Positions 27,070 through 37,280 of a stretch of DNA of 43,152 nt are shown here, piece by piece. The notes under the pieces were generated by a model. It made no database searches. It saw only the letters and a list, made by a program, of their open reading frames with translations, and was not told the origin of the DNA. Numbering within the stretch: the stretch's first letter is position 1; each line of letters starts with the position of its first letter. Source of the DNA: Chloroflexota bacterium (lineage in GTDB: Bacteria > Chloroflexota > Anaerolineae > B4-G1 > SLSP01); NCBI GenBank assembly GCA_029555965.1, contig JAKQHY010000047.1:1-43152 (forward strand). Direction: 5' to 3'. A program made the position numbers and the translations under genes.

Positions 27070-28856
27070 AATTCATGTTTCCAGTGGAAGCCATAAAAGA
27101 GACACCCGTTAAAGATTGGAGGAGAAAAATTGTAGCGAGCCTGGGTATTGCACTCTTGTATTTGTTGTTATTTGTTGTTACAACATATCCGGCAATTACG
27201 GTTTTTGATTCGCATTTCATTGGACAGGGGGATACATCTCAGAATGCTTGGAATTTGTGGTGGATCCACTGGGCGTTGTCCCATGGGCATCTGAATCTTT
27301 ATGATACCCCTATGCTGTATCACCCTTATGGTGTTACCTTAGCTTTTCATACATTGTCCCCTTTTAATGGTATTCTGGGCGCGGCTTTTCAAGAGTTCTT
27401 AGGGACTAATTTGCCTTTGACTTATAACTTGTTAACATTGTTTACTTTTGTAGGTTCTGGTATAACGATGTATTGGTTAGTTTATTCGCTGACCGGACAT
27501 TCTCTGGCGGCGATTGTTGCGGGAATTGTATTCACTTTTAGTCCTTTTCGTATGAGCCGGGTTTTCTTTGGAAATCTGGAGGTTTACAGTACCCAGTTTA
27601 TTCCCTTATTGGTGCTGTTGCTCATTAAAATGCAACGACATCTCCATATCAAGTATGCCATAGGCGCAGCACTCATGTTGGCGTTAACGACCTGGTGTAG
27701 CTTGGAATTGGCCTTTGGCGCCGGTTTGTTAACGTGTTTGCTGGCCTTGTTAGGAATTGGGAATTTTAAGCATAAGGCCTGGTGGTTGGTTTGGGGTGGC
27801 TTCGGTCTGTCGGCGCTGGTGATGATATTGCCTGTGGCGACGCCGATGCTACTTCACAAACAAAACTTTCCGACAGAGACCGATCAGTTTGCCGCTTCCA
27901 TGGCTAATAGCGCCGATCTATTGGGATTTTTTTTGCCCGACAACTCTATCCGTGCAGGGTTGGGGGGGGGGAACTTATGGGGGATCAATTCACGCATTTC
28001 GCAAATCTATAGCCACTTCTATGGCAACCCCTGTGAGAAAACGGTCTTCTTGGGCTATACTGTTCTTGGAATCGTTTTGATCATATTGCTAACGGCCCGT
28101 TCATCCGCGATTTATCAATGGTTTGGCATTAGCGCCGTGTTCTTTATCTTATGTTTAGGGCCAATATTACAAATAGGCGGAAGAGTCTTAGTAAGTCTGC
28201 CCTATCGTTTGTTTTTCGCCATACCTTTTCTCAAGTATGGACGTACTCCCAGTCGGTTGGCAGTGTATTTGATGTTGGCGTTGGCGATAGTGATTGGTTA
28301 TGGAGTGGCTGAATGGTGTCAACGGCGCAAGGCCAGGCGGTATGCAGTGGGGCTATTGGGGCTTTTGATTTTTTGTGAGTTTTTGATCATTCCTCTGCGT
28401 TCTGATGATCACCTGCTGAATCTTTCTCCTTATTATGTGGTGTTGGCAAAGCAGGAAGGGGAATCCCCAATTTTGGACGTACCTGTAGATCTTTATGGCG
28501 CTCAAGGGCCAGCCGCCGATTATATGTTGTATCAGACAATACACCAGCAGCCAATTGTAGGGGGGTATATCTCAAGAATACCGACAAATGTTTTAGCTGC
28601 TTTTGAATACCCTTTCATTTACCAACTGAGGGCGCGATTGTATAAGGATCGCACACCCTATGCTTTCTCCTCTGAAGTGATGGCTGTTGCAGAGGAGAAT
28701 TTAGAAGCTCTCGGTGTTCGCTATGTAGTTCTCCATAAAGACGTACTTTCTGAGCAAGAAACACTTCAACTGCACGAAACGATTTGTGCGGTGTTGGCTT
28801 CGCCGCTTTATGAGGATGAATATGTTGTGGTTTGGGAGCGCAATTTAAGGAGGTAA
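27066..28856 (+). CDS. Large polytopic membrane protein, GT-C-like
   Basis: The 596-residue protein has about ten membrane segments, then a C-terminal soluble part of about 170 residues. The first extracytoplasmic loop has [14 protein letters not shown], like the acidic first loop of GT-C lipid-sugar glycosyltransferases; later come [10 protein letters not shown] and YGRTPSR. It starts in an ATGA overlap with the GT2 gene. A T8 run (27,927-27,934) and a G10 run (27,962-27,971) lie within 45 bp and encode LLGFFLP and LGGG; slippage there would truncate the protein near residue 300. The gene is AT-rich compared with its neighbours. The substrate is unknown. Confidence 0.72.
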   Translation: MKFMFPVEAIKETPVKDWRRKIVASLGIALLYLLLFVVTTYPAITVFDSHFIGQGDTSQNAWNLWWIHWALSHGHLNLYDTPMLYHPYGVTLAFHTLSPFNGILGAAFQEFLGTNLPLTYNLLTLFTFVGSGITMYWLVYSLTGHSLAAIVAGIVFTFSPFRMSRVFFGNLEVYSTQFIPLLVLLLIKMQRHLHIKYAIGAALMLALTTWCSLELAFGAGLLTCLLALLGIGNFKHKAWWLVWGGFGLSALVMILPVATPMLLHKQNFPTETDQFAASMANSADLLGFFLPDNSIRAGLGGGNLWGINSRISQIYSHFYGNPCEKTVFLGYTVLGIVLIILLTARSSAIYQWFGISAVFFILCLGPILQIGGRVLVSLPYRLFFAIPFLKYGRTPSRLAVYLMLALAIVIGYGVAEWCQRRKARRYAVGLLGLLIFCEFLIIPLRSDDHLLNLSPYYVVLAKQEGESPILDVPVDLYGAQGPAADYMLYQTIHQQPIVGGYISRIPTNVLAAFEYPFIYQLRARLYKDRTPYAFSSEVMAVAEENLEALGVRYVVLHKDVLSEQETLQLHETICAVLASPLYEDEYVVVWERNLRR

Positions 28857-28858
28857 AG

Positions 28859-30646
28859 ATGATGGATGTTAACCGTAAAAGTAAGAGATGGGTCAAACCA
28901 TTGAGTATAGTTTCTACCTTTTTGGCAGCACTCTGTTTGCTTGGTTTGGCGATCCTGTTGGCACAAGGGACGCTTATGCAGCCGGTTTCCGCCAGTTTGA
29001 CGCAGAGTAATACCCAGGCAGTTTCTCAAAAAATCGCGCTGTCTGGCGGGTATCACCTTGTGGCATATCCTGGTGAAATCATTACCTTTACCCATGTAGT
29101 AACGAATGAAGGGCTGCTCCCTGATACGCTTGGGCTGGAGGCGACTTCAGCTCACCACTGGCCGGTGCTGCTATCACGGGCGGAAATTACAGAGGCCGCA
29201 CCGACTTCTGGCACCCTTTGGCTTCCGTTACGTTTAGAGGCCGGTGAGGCGATGACATTCCAGGTGCAAGTTCAAGTGCCCACCGTGTTGCTCAGCGGCA
29301 CACTGAACATCATTGTGGGGACGACCGACACCCTTTTCATCACGGCCACGTCGTCGGTAAGTCCCACCGTATTTGAGACTGTAGCTGACACTTTATCTGT
29401 AGATGCCAGGCAAGTTCATAGGATCTTTTTGCCCTTTGTTACTCGTCGTCAGCCTCCTGTAGCTCAATTTGGCGCGGACTTTGCTTCAGTGCATCCTACC
29501 TCGGAAACCCTTACCTATGCTCTGCCGGCGGCAAAAGCTATGGGGGTAGGCTGGGTACGAATTTATTTGCCGTGGGAGGATATCGAACCGGTACGCGGTG
29601 AATATCATTGGGAAGCTTCTGATGAGGTGGTAGACCGCATGGTGGACTTGGGGCTGCGCCCTCTTGCGCTTGTGTATGGCCCTCCGGCCTGGGCTGCGGT
29701 AGACAATTGTGGCCCGATTTCAGATACCGTCGCTTTCCAGGGATTTATGGATGGTTTGCTGGCCCGCTATGGCCGGTATATTGATGCTTGGGAATTTGTC
29801 AATGAACCTGACGGTATGTACCCTCATCCGTGGGGCGCTACGGCGGGTTGCTGGGGACTACAACCTGAAATGTATGCCAAACAGCTACAGATCTTTTATG
29901 AACAGATCAAGGTCGCTGGCAGTAGCGATTTGGTTGTTTTTGGCGGCCTCGCCTATGATAATTGGGTTGGTGGGAATGTCGCACGGGATTTCTTTACTCA
30001 AACTCTGCAATATGGCGCCGGTCCATATTTTGATGTAGCCAATTTACATTATTACCCTATCAATTTCGTGGACTTTCCCACTATGGGGCACAAAATTAAG
30101 GAAATCCGTGAAATTATGGAACGTAATGGCGTGTATGACAAACGTGTCTGGGTCACAGAGACCGGGATGTGGGTGAATGACATCGGCGTGCCGGCGCTTA
30201 ACGGGAGCGTGGAGAAACAGCGCAATTTCATCGCTAAGGAGTTCACGCGTGGTTTTGTGGCTGGGGCAGACAATATTTTCTGGTTTGATGTGGTGGAACA
30301 CCCGGCTGCTGCGGATCGCGTTCACCGTTGGCTCATCAGTGTGGATCATCAGCCCACTAATGGGTACACAACCCATCAAGTTTTTGCGGAACAACTGGCA
30401 GGACACTATCCTCAAGGCGTTTATCTGGAAGTCCCGGAGGGCATTGAGGCGTATGAGTTCCTGGGGACTAACCACGCACTTTACGTTTTATGGTCAAATA
30501 CAGTGACCCAGACGGTGAGTCTTCCGGCAACCAAGAGCGCCACATTCATTAGCCGTGATGGTGATGTTGTGATGGAACTTCCCATTGCATCGGGGGGGGC
30601 AACCTTTGACGTCGGGATGATTCCTGTGCTTGTCAAGATTCAATAA
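28859..30646 (+). CDS. Secreted glycoside hydrolase-like protein (clan A type)
   Basis: The 595-residue product has a signal/anchor (IVSTFLAALCLLGLAILLAQG), a beta-sandwich domain (about 50-190; YPGEIITFTHVVTNEG resembles DUF11/CARDB domains), a linker with RIFLPFVTR, and a (beta/alpha)8 domain from about 200. Catalytic residues fit clan A: WEFVNEP (acid/base Glu316) and VWVTETG (nucleophile Glu434), as in GH5- and GH39-like enzymes. AAGGAGGT precedes tandem ATGs at 28,859 and 28,862; the second has better spacing. A G8 run lies near the 3' end (30,592-30,599). In a glycan operon it may trim or edit the polymer (inference). Confidence 0.8.
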   Translation: MMDVNRKSKRWVKPLSIVSTFLAALCLLGLAILLAQGTLMQPVSASLTQSNTQAVSQKIALSGGYHLVAYPGEIITFTHVVTNEGLLPDTLGLEATSAHHWPVLLSRAEITEAAPTSGTLWLPLRLEAGEAMTFQVQVQVPTVLLSGTLNIIVGTTDTLFITATSSVSPTVFETVADTLSVDARQVHRIFLPFVTRRQPPVAQFGADFASVHPTSETLTYALPAAKAMGVGWVRIYLPWEDIEPVRGEYHWEASDEVVDRMVDLGLRPLALVYGPPAWAAVDNCGPISDTVAFQGFMDGLLARYGRYIDAWEFVNEPDGMYPHPWGATAGCWGLQPEMYAKQLQIFYEQIKVAGSSDLVVFGGLAYDNWVGGNVARDFFTQTLQYGAGPYFDVANLHYYPINFVDFPTMGHKIKEIREIMERNGVYDKRVWVTETGMWVNDIGVPALNGSVEKQRNFIAKEFTRGFVAGADNIFWFDVVEHPAAADRVHRWLISVDHQPTNGYTTHQVFAEQLAGHYPQGVYLEVPEGIEAYEFLGTNHALYVLWSNTVTQTVSLPATKSATFISRDGDVVMELPIASGGATFDVGMIPVLVKIQ

Positions 30647-30732
30647 TGGTTTGCACTACATCCTTTTGCAACCTCTGGGATAATTCTGCGATGGACACCG
30701 ACTTGTTTTTTAAGGGGAGGCCATAATCATTC

Positions 30733-32607
30733 ATGGCTATTTCTGAATGGTGGGTCTGTCCGCTGATTCTGGGGATGCTCCTATTGCCGGGATGGGCAAT
30801 ACTGGCTTTCAGTGGCCTGTGGCGGCGCTGGGATGGCTTGCAGTGTTGGTTGGTAGCGTTGGGGCTGGGCATTGCGTTTTATCCAATACTATTTTACTTC
30901 GCGCGCTGGGTTGTCCCGTTTTTAACTTTTGGTCCATACAAATTGTTGGCCCTCCTGGCGGTGTGCGTGGGTGTTATTACCTGGAATCTACGCCATGAAT
31001 GGCGGTCCCGGTTTGATTTTGCCCCATCCGAGTGGTTAGCCTTAGGTATCGTTGGAGCGACACTGCTCACCCGATTTTGGATTCTACGCGCCCATCCTTA
31101 CCCGGCCTGGACCGATTCGTTACATCATACACTCCTAACGCAGCTTACCGCAATTAAAGGACAGTTGCCCCTGACGTTGGAACCATACTCTCCTGTCTCC
31201 CTTGATCAATATCATCAGGGATTGTATTCCCTCACTGCATCTTTGCAGTGGTTGGCGCGTATCCCTGCGCATACCGCTCTGCTATGGATGGCGCAATTCT
31301 TGAATGGAATTTGCGGCGTCGGAGTTTATTTATTGTTGGATCGGTATGCCGGGCGGCGCGCCGCATTGATTGGGGCGGTAGTGGCCGGGTTGTTGACGCA
31401 ACACCCGGCCCTTTACTTCAACTGGGGGCGCTTTACCCAAGTGGCGGCGCAGGCCATCATGTTAATTGCATGGGCCGTGACGGTAGATGCGCTTGAATGT
31501 GCCGTCAAAGACGACATTTTGCCATTCCGGGAGTTACTTCTGGCGGCATTCCTTTCAGGCAGCGTGTTTTTATTGCACTTTCGTGCGGCGATTTTCTATG
31601 GAGTGTTGGTAGCCATCGGTTGTTTGCGCTTGGGATTTTGGGCGTTGCGTATACATCGCATCAAATCATGGGGATTAGCCTTAGGCGTGTTGGGCATATT
31701 GACCCTCCTGGTTGTCTCCCCGGCGCTTTGGCGCGCACTTATGTGGCGCATTACGCGCATAGGGAGCGCGACTACCCTTCACGGCATAGAACGACAGGCG
31801 GTGGAAGAGGCATACTATGGACTTACCTGGTCTATTGTGCCCTACCTCGTGGCCCCACGTTGGTTGATGGGAATTGCCGTGGTATGCGCTTTGGTGGTCA
31901 TACTCCGACGTAGTCGGACGCTCGACCAGGTACTCTGGGCCGTCCTGTTGCCTTTATTGGGGGTGGCCTACCAGTTAAAAATTTCCTGGTTGCGTGTCAC
32001 CAATTTGAGCGGCATTCTGATTATGTTCTATCTCCCGCTTGCGGCGGTGGTAGGTGACACTATCGGATGGTTCCTGGACCACCCGCGTTTGCCGCGCATC
32101 CTGCGCAATGCCGGGTTTCTATTATTGGTGTCGCTTTTTTGTTTGAATGAAGCTTACGCTCGCGCAACTACGGTGGAATCTTTCCGCTATTTCCTTGCGC
32201 AAGAAGATGTCATTGCCATGGCGTGGATTCGAGAGAATGTTCCCACCGACGCCATGTTTGCCATCAACACCTACTTTTGGTTGCCCCATGCGCCGCATGG
32301 GGCAGATGGGGGATATTGGCTTCCTTATTTTGCGGAGCGCCAGACTACGGCAGGAACAATGCTGAACAATTTAGGCTCTGCTGCATATCAGGAAATGATC
32401 ATATATCGTTCACAGCAAGTTAAGCGGCTGGAGTTCGGCGATGCTGCGGCGCTGCACGATCTGCGTGCAGCAGGCGTCACGCACATATATCTGGGGGCGC
32501 GGCCCCATTTTGCCGGCGGTGGACTTTCACGGGCAGTGTTACTTCAGATGAATGCATTGACATTGATCTATGATCAAGGAGGAGTCGCTATTTTCGCGCT
32601 TCAATGA
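30733..32607 (+). CDS. Second large polytopic membrane protein, GT-C-like
   Basis: The 624-residue protein has at least ten membrane segments. The first large loop has HPYPAWTDSLHHTLLTQ, with an acidic residue where GT-C enzymes (ArnT/PMT-like) keep a catalytic Asp, followed by YHQGLYSLTASLQW. A soluble C-terminal part (from about 490) contains MAWIRENVPTDAMFAINTYFWLP. It resembles the 27,066 gene product in layout, not in sequence. GGGGAGG lies 11 bases before the ATG, and the stop overlaps the next start (ATGA). Probably a lipid-linked sugar transferase or polymerase; a Wzy-like role is possible because no other polymerase is seen. Confidence 0.7.
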   Translation: MAISEWWVCPLILGMLLLPGWAILAFSGLWRRWDGLQCWLVALGLGIAFYPILFYFARWVVPFLTFGPYKLLALLAVCVGVITWNLRHEWRSRFDFAPSEWLALGIVGATLLTRFWILRAHPYPAWTDSLHHTLLTQLTAIKGQLPLTLEPYSPVSLDQYHQGLYSLTASLQWLARIPAHTALLWMAQFLNGICGVGVYLLLDRYAGRRAALIGAVVAGLLTQHPALYFNWGRFTQVAAQAIMLIAWAVTVDALECAVKDDILPFRELLLAAFLSGSVFLLHFRAAIFYGVLVAIGCLRLGFWALRIHRIKSWGLALGVLGILTLLVVSPALWRALMWRITRIGSATTLHGIERQAVEEAYYGLTWSIVPYLVAPRWLMGIAVVCALVVILRRSRTLDQVLWAVLLPLLGVAYQLKISWLRVTNLSGILIMFYLPLAAVVGDTIGWFLDHPRLPRILRNAGFLLLVSLFCLNEAYARATTVESFRYFLAQEDVIAMAWIRENVPTDAMFAINTYFWLPHAPHGADGGYWLPYFAERQTTAGTMLNNLGSAAYQEMIIYRSQQVKRLEFGDAAALHDLRAAGVTHIYLGARPHFAGGGLSRAVLLQMNALTLIYDQGGVAIFALQ

Positions 32608-33770
32608 CCCGTTCCTTGCGTGTTTGTTATTTTGGCACTTACCGCGCCGAATATTCCCGCAACCGGATCATGATTGAGGGATTGCGACGCAATGGCGTAG
32701 AAGTGATAGAATGTCACGAAACCTTGTGGCAAGGCATTGACGACCGGGTAAAGGTTGCCGGCGGCGGATGGAGGCATTTTGCATTCCTGATCCGCGTGTT
32801 GAAGACCTATGCACGTTTGTTGTGGCAATATCGCCAGGTAGGGGCGTATGACGTTCTTGTCGTCGGTTATCCAGGGCAATTGGATGTGTTTCTGGCGCGC
32901 GTGCTCGCCTGGTTGCGTCGCAAACCATTGGTGTGGGACGTGTTTATGTCCATCTATTTGATCGCCTGGGAGCGCGGCCTGGCACAGAAAGGCCGGTTGA
33001 ATCTTTGGTTGTTGCGCACCTTAGAATATTTTGCCTGCCGCCTGCCCGATTTGCTCATCCAGGATACGGATGAATATGTGAAGTGGCTCTGTCGTACCCA
33101 TCACCTCAAGGCTGAGCGATTTCGTCTGGTTCCTACTGGTGCGGATGACCGTATTTTTTATCCTGTCATGGTTGCGACAAGTGATTCACGCATCTTCCGG
33201 GTGCTCTACTATGGTACATTCATTCCCAACCATGGCGTTTCTTACATCATCGAAACTGCTCGATGCTTGCTCGACGATCCGGACATCCAGTTTGAGTTAA
33301 TCGGCGATGGCCCGGAAAAAGCGCGCGCGCTGGAGCTGGCGCAGCAGTACCAGCTCACCAATGTCATATTCACCGATTGGATACCACAAGCTGAACTGAC
33401 GCGCCATATCGCTACCGCCAATGTGTGTTTAGGGGCCTTCGGTGACACGCCCCAATCTTTGATGACCGTGCAGAACAAAATCTACGAATGCATGGCGTTG
33501 GGTAAGGTGGTCATCACGGGGGACTCGCCAGCGGTGCAAACGACGCTGCGCGCGGGACAGCACCTTTTTGTGTGTCGGCGCGATGATCCACACGCGCTGG
33601 TAATACTGCTACAACAACTAAAAGTTGAACCGCAAACTGTCCTGCGCGTCGCTAACGGAGGATATACATTGTATTGGTCTACATATGATTTACAGCACAA
33701 TGGCCTGACTTACCTCGGTCACTTGCTGTCCTTGATAAGAACGCGAAAAAGAGAGTGGAGTCTCCCATGA
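32604..33770 (+). CDS. GT4 glycosyltransferase
   Basis: The 388-residue protein is a GT-B glycosyltransferase of family 4. The C-terminal Rossmann half has LYYGTFIPNHGVSYIIETA, LIGDGPEKARALELA and the nucleotide-sugar site QNKIYECMALGKVVITGDS. The N-terminal half (CYFGTYRAEYSRNRI) should hold the acceptor. It transfers a sugar from a nucleotide donor in the cytosol; donor and acceptor are unknown. Its ATG overlaps the upstream stop, and its own stop overlaps the next start, so expression is coupled on both sides. Confidence 0.9.
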   Translation: MTRSLRVCYFGTYRAEYSRNRIMIEGLRRNGVEVIECHETLWQGIDDRVKVAGGGWRHFAFLIRVLKTYARLLWQYRQVGAYDVLVVGYPGQLDVFLARVLAWLRRKPLVWDVFMSIYLIAWERGLAQKGRLNLWLLRTLEYFACRLPDLLIQDTDEYVKWLCRTHHLKAERFRLVPTGADDRIFYPVMVATSDSRIFRVLYYGTFIPNHGVSYIIETARCLLDDPDIQFELIGDGPEKARALELAQQYQLTNVIFTDWIPQAELTRHIATANVCLGAFGDTPQSLMTVQNKIYECMALGKVVITGDSPAVQTTLRAGQHLFVCRRDDPHALVILLQQLKVEPQTVLRVANGGYTLYWSTYDLQHNGLTYLGHLLSLIRTRKREWSLP

Positions 33771-35419
33771 ATCACCATCGCGTTTTAGTCATTGGACTGG
33801 ACGGCGCGACCTTCGACTTGTTACTGCCCTGGGCGGAACAAGGCCATCTGCCCCACCTGCAACGCCTGCTCCAACAGGGCAGTTACGGCAATTTGCGCTC
33901 CACCTTGCAGCCGCTTTCCGCGCCAGCCTGGGCGACATTTATGACCGGTGCCAATCAGGGCCGCCATGGCCTGTACGACTTCGTGCAGCGGCAACCGGAC
34001 GCTTATCGGCTTCAAGTCACCAATGGATCATTCGTCAAATTACCGCTGCTTTTTGAGACGGTGGGTGAGCATGGACGTCACGTTATCTCCGTGAATGTAC
34101 CGATGACTTTTCCCCCGCGTCCAGTGAACGGCGTGATGGTTGGCGGCCCCTTTGCTCCCGTCGTCAACGCTGAACTGGTCTATCCGCCTTCATTGGCCCT
34201 CAAATTACTGAGTTTGGTTGATAACTATGTGCTTATCCCCGATTTCGATCCCACTCACCCCGATCCACTTCGGCATTATGCGCAAGAGTTGGTTGCAACG
34301 GTTTCCAAACACGCCCAACTCACGCTCCATCTGTTGGATACGCAGCCCTGGGATTTATGCACGGTCGTCTTCACCGCCATTGACGAAGTGCAACACGCCT
34401 TCTGGCAGTGCATGGATGCACCTGACCAAAGCCCTGACGCGCGCTTTCGTCATGCTATCCGGAATGTTTACCAACAGGCAGACGCGGCCATCGGAGAACT
34501 CTTGCGCCGCGTGGATGACGAAACCCTTGTGATTGTGATGTCCGATCATGGTTTCGGCCCGCTCAAAGCGATCATCAACCTCAATAGTTGGTTAGCGCAG
34601 GCCGGTTATCTGACTTTTAGCCCATCCCGCCGCCGCTGGCGGGCGACCGGTATGGGACGCCTGGCGACGGTATACCGTCGCTTACCTGCTGCTTGGCGTG
34701 TTAGGCTGCGGAAACTACTCGGGGCGACCCGGATGGAGGCTGTGCGTGGGGATGTGGAAGGCACGCTTTTCGCGTCGGCCATTGAATGGACACAGACGCG
34801 CGCCTACGCCCTGGGCGCCGGAGGGAAGATCTACCTCAACGTTGCCGGACGCGAGCCGAGCGGTATCGTTCAACCGGGCGTGGAGTATACTGCTGTGCGC
34901 GAAGATCTCGCAGCGCAGCTCGCTACCTTAACCGATCCCCAGACTGGCACGCCGCTCATCCGCCGGGTGTGGTCGCGGGAGGAATTGTATGAAGGCCCGT
35001 ATCTCGAAGCCGCCCCCGATTTGGTGATCGAATGGGCGGATTATGGCTACTGGGGACGCGGGCGTTACGATATTCACTCGGCTCCTATCTTCGAGGAGCG
35101 CCGCACAATGGACTTTAGTTCACTGCCGTTAACCGCCACACACACACCAGATGGGATTTTGATTGCGTGCGGGCCGGGCATTCCGGCAGGGAGTGTTATT
35201 TCTGGCGCGCAGATTGCTGATGTGGCGCCGACCCTCTTATGTTGGTTAGGGCTTCCTGTTCCTGAGTACATGGATGGTGTTGTGCTGACGTCCATTTGCA
35301 ACCATCCAGAGGCCCTCGCTTCAGACCATGCCACCCCAGCCGCAGTGCGGCCGACACTCTATGCCGATGATGAAGCTGCAAAAGTTGCGGAACGACTGAA
35401 GGGCTTAGGTTATCTTTAA
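33767..35419 (+). CDS. Alkaline phosphatase superfamily phosphodiesterase/nucleotide pyrophosphatase type
   Basis: The 550-residue cytosolic-looking protein (no signal peptide) belongs to the NPP branch of the alkaline phosphatase superfamily. It has LVIGLDGATFD (metal ligand Asp12), the nucleophile region SAPAWATFMTG (Thr57), FTAIDEVQHAFW, and the metal site SDHGFGPL. Such enzymes cleave phosphodiester or pyrophosphate bonds; many members sit in glycan clusters with no known substrate. It starts in an ATGA overlap with the GT4 gene (in-frame ATG 12 bases earlier rejected). It is the first of three superfamily members in this operon. Confidence 0.85.
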   Translation: MNHHRVLVIGLDGATFDLLLPWAEQGHLPHLQRLLQQGSYGNLRSTLQPLSAPAWATFMTGANQGRHGLYDFVQRQPDAYRLQVTNGSFVKLPLLFETVGEHGRHVISVNVPMTFPPRPVNGVMVGGPFAPVVNAELVYPPSLALKLLSLVDNYVLIPDFDPTHPDPLRHYAQELVATVSKHAQLTLHLLDTQPWDLCTVVFTAIDEVQHAFWQCMDAPDQSPDARFRHAIRNVYQQADAAIGELLRRVDDETLVIVMSDHGFGPLKAIINLNSWLAQAGYLTFSPSRRRWRATGMGRLATVYRRLPAAWRVRLRKLLGATRMEAVRGDVEGTLFASAIEWTQTRAYALGAGGKIYLNVAGREPSGIVQPGVEYTAVREDLAAQLATLTDPQTGTPLIRRVWSREELYEGPYLEAAPDLVIEWADYGYWGRGRYDIHSAPIFEERRTMDFSSLPLTATHTPDGILIACGPGIPAGSVISGAQIADVAPTLLCWLGLPVPEYMDGVVLTSICNHPEALASDHATPAAVRPTLYADDEAAKVAERLKGLGYL

Positions 35420-35442
35420 TTTTCCAACAAAGGAACCGTTCG

Positions 35443-36351
35443 TTGAGTGTAAATGTTAATTTTCCGAGTGTGGATGTCATTATCCTGAATTGGAATCTGC
35501 CGGAGGATACGCTGCAATGCGTGGCTTCTGTCCTCAAGTCCGATTATCCGAATTATCATGTCATTGTGGTGGATAACGGATCTACCGACGATTCCTGCGA
35601 ACGCTTTGCTGCCGAATTGCCGCCGGGGGTAGACTTACTGGCGCTTCCCACCAACCTGGGGTTTGGCGGGGGAAACAATGCGGCTATTCGCTCATCCCTC
35701 GCGGATTACACGCTGCTGCTTAATGATGATACGATCGTCGCGCCTGATATGATCTCGGAACTGATCACTGTGATGAGCTGCGACCCTGCTATTGGCGTTG
35801 CCGGGCCGATGATTTACTATGCCGACGCTCCGGAGTCGTTGTGGTTTGCCGGGATGCGCTTCTGGAAGAAGTTGTATATTTTACAACGAGGACTACATCT
35901 GCGGGGGCCACTTCAACGGGCAGAGTACGTGGATTTCGTCAGTGGGTGTGGGCTGTGTGCGCGCCGTACCGTATGGGAGCAGGTCGGGCTGTTTGCGCCG
36001 GAATTCTTTATGTACTATGAAGATCTGGATTTTTCACTGCGGGTGAAGCAGGCGGGCTTCAAGCTGGTTACAGCCACACAGTCCCGGATGTGGCATCGTG
36101 TCTCGGCCAGCACCGGCGGGATTGAATCACCAATGAAGCAGTACTACCAGGTGAAAAGCAGCCTGATTTTCTATCGTAAGCACACACACGGGCTATGGTT
36201 CATGGCGAACATGACCTTGCGCATCGGTCATGCCCTGTGGGTGACGCTCAAGCAGACGGTCAAGGGGGGAGTCCGTCCGGCAGTCGCCAGAGAGTACGTG
36301 CGGGGTGTGTGCGAAGCGCTCCGTCACGCGCAGGCAGGCACGCGTCCATGA
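35443..36351 (+). CDS. GT2 glycosyltransferase, rhamnosyltransferase-like
   Basis: The 302-residue protein is a family 2 glycosyltransferase: DVIILNWNLPEDT, DNGSTDDS, GFGGGNNAAI, LLNDDT (metal DxD-like) and the acceptor/base segment SGCGLCARRTVWEQVGLF...YYEDLDFSLRVKQAGF typical of rhamnosyltransferase-like enzymes. No membrane segment is clear apart from a hydrophobic C-terminal stretch. The likely start is the TTG at 35,443, with AAAGGA upstream; no ATG is available near the conserved N-terminus. Its stop overlaps the next start. Confidence 0.88.
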   Translation: MSVNVNFPSVDVIILNWNLPEDTLQCVASVLKSDYPNYHVIVVDNGSTDDSCERFAAELPPGVDLLALPTNLGFGGGNNAAIRSSLADYTLLLNDDTIVAPDMISELITVMSCDPAIGVAGPMIYYADAPESLWFAGMRFWKKLYILQRGLHLRGPLQRAEYVDFVSGCGLCARRTVWEQVGLFAPEFFMYYEDLDFSLRVKQAGFKLVTATQSRMWHRVSASTGGIESPMKQYYQVKSSLIFYRKHTHGLWFMANMTLRIGHALWVTLKQTVKGGVRPAVAREYVRGVCEALRHAQAGTRP

Positions 36352-37280
36352 CCTCTTTGGCCATCCCTGCCACCGAATACGTTTCGTGCGCTTTGTGCGG
36401 TCACGACGATGCCACGCTGCTGCATCAAGGGCGCGATTATGTCTACGGCTATCCGGGGGAATTTCCGGTGGTGCGCTGCAATCATTGCGGCCTGACTTAC
36501 CTCAATCCCCGACCCACCCAAGCGGCGATGCCCCGATATTACCCCGCCAACTACGAACCTTATCGCCCGGCGCCCACTCACTGGCTACCTCGCCTCCATC
36601 AGACTTTGCGGTACCGCAACCGTTGCCGTGTCGTGACACGCCTGCGCGCGGGGGGCACTTTGCTGGATGTGGGCTGTTCGACCGGCATCTTTCTCGCCGA
36701 GATGCGCCGCCATTCAGACTGGGAGGTATGGGGAGTAGAACCCAATGCGGAAGCCGCCGCCTACGCACGCGACGCGCTCCACCTCACTGTCACGACCGGC
36801 GCCCTCGCGGATGCGCACTTCCCTGATGCGCATTTCGACGTGGTAACGATGTTTGACGTATTGGAGCACGTCCATGCCCCGCGTGAAACCTTGCGGGAAA
36901 TCCGCCGGATTCTGCGACCGGGCGGCTATCTGATTTGCAGCGTGCCCAACCTGGACAGCCTGGATGCACAACTCTTTGGGGCCTATTGGATTGGCTATGA
37001 TGTGCCCCGGCATCTGTATACGTATTCCAAACGAACATTAGTGGCGATGTTACAGGCGGAAGAACTCAGGCCGCAAAAGCTATTTTCGTTTTATGGTCGT
37101 TATACCGCTTTCGCGTTGAGCCTACGCATTCTTCTTAAGGCGCAGGGGCGATTCAACGCCCTGTGGCAGCGAATGTTGTTTTTCCCGCTGTGGCGGTGGT
37201 GGTTGTTGCCTTATTTCTATGGGGTGGATCAAATTGGAAAGGGGGTCATTATCACGGCCTATGCGCGCAAAGACGAATAA
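36348..37280 (+). CDS. SAM-dependent methyltransferase with N-terminal zinc knuckle
   Basis: The 310-residue protein has an N-terminal four-cysteine motif (CALCG at Cys14/Cys17, then RCNHCGLTYLNPRP) and a class I methyltransferase fold: LLDVGCSTGIFLAEM (SAM loop), VEPNAEAA, DVVTMFDVLEHV and LRPGGYLICSVPN. This two-part layout is common in methyltransferases of nucleotide-sugar and glycan clusters, which methylate sugars. The ATG at 36,348 overlaps the upstream stop (ATGA). It overlaps the next gene by 20 bases. Confidence 0.88.
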   Translation: MTSLAIPATEYVSCALCGHDDATLLHQGRDYVYGYPGEFPVVRCNHCGLTYLNPRPTQAAMPRYYPANYEPYRPAPTHWLPRLHQTLRYRNRCRVVTRLRAGGTLLDVGCSTGIFLAEMRRHSDWEVWGVEPNAEAAAYARDALHLTVTTGALADAHFPDAHFDVVTMFDVLEHVHAPRETLREIRRILRPGGYLICSVPNLDSLDAQLFGAYWIGYDVPRHLYTYSKRTLVAMLQAEELRPQKLFSFYGRYTAFALSLRILLKAQGRFNALWQRMLFFPLWRWWLLPYFYGVDQIGKGVIITAYARKDE

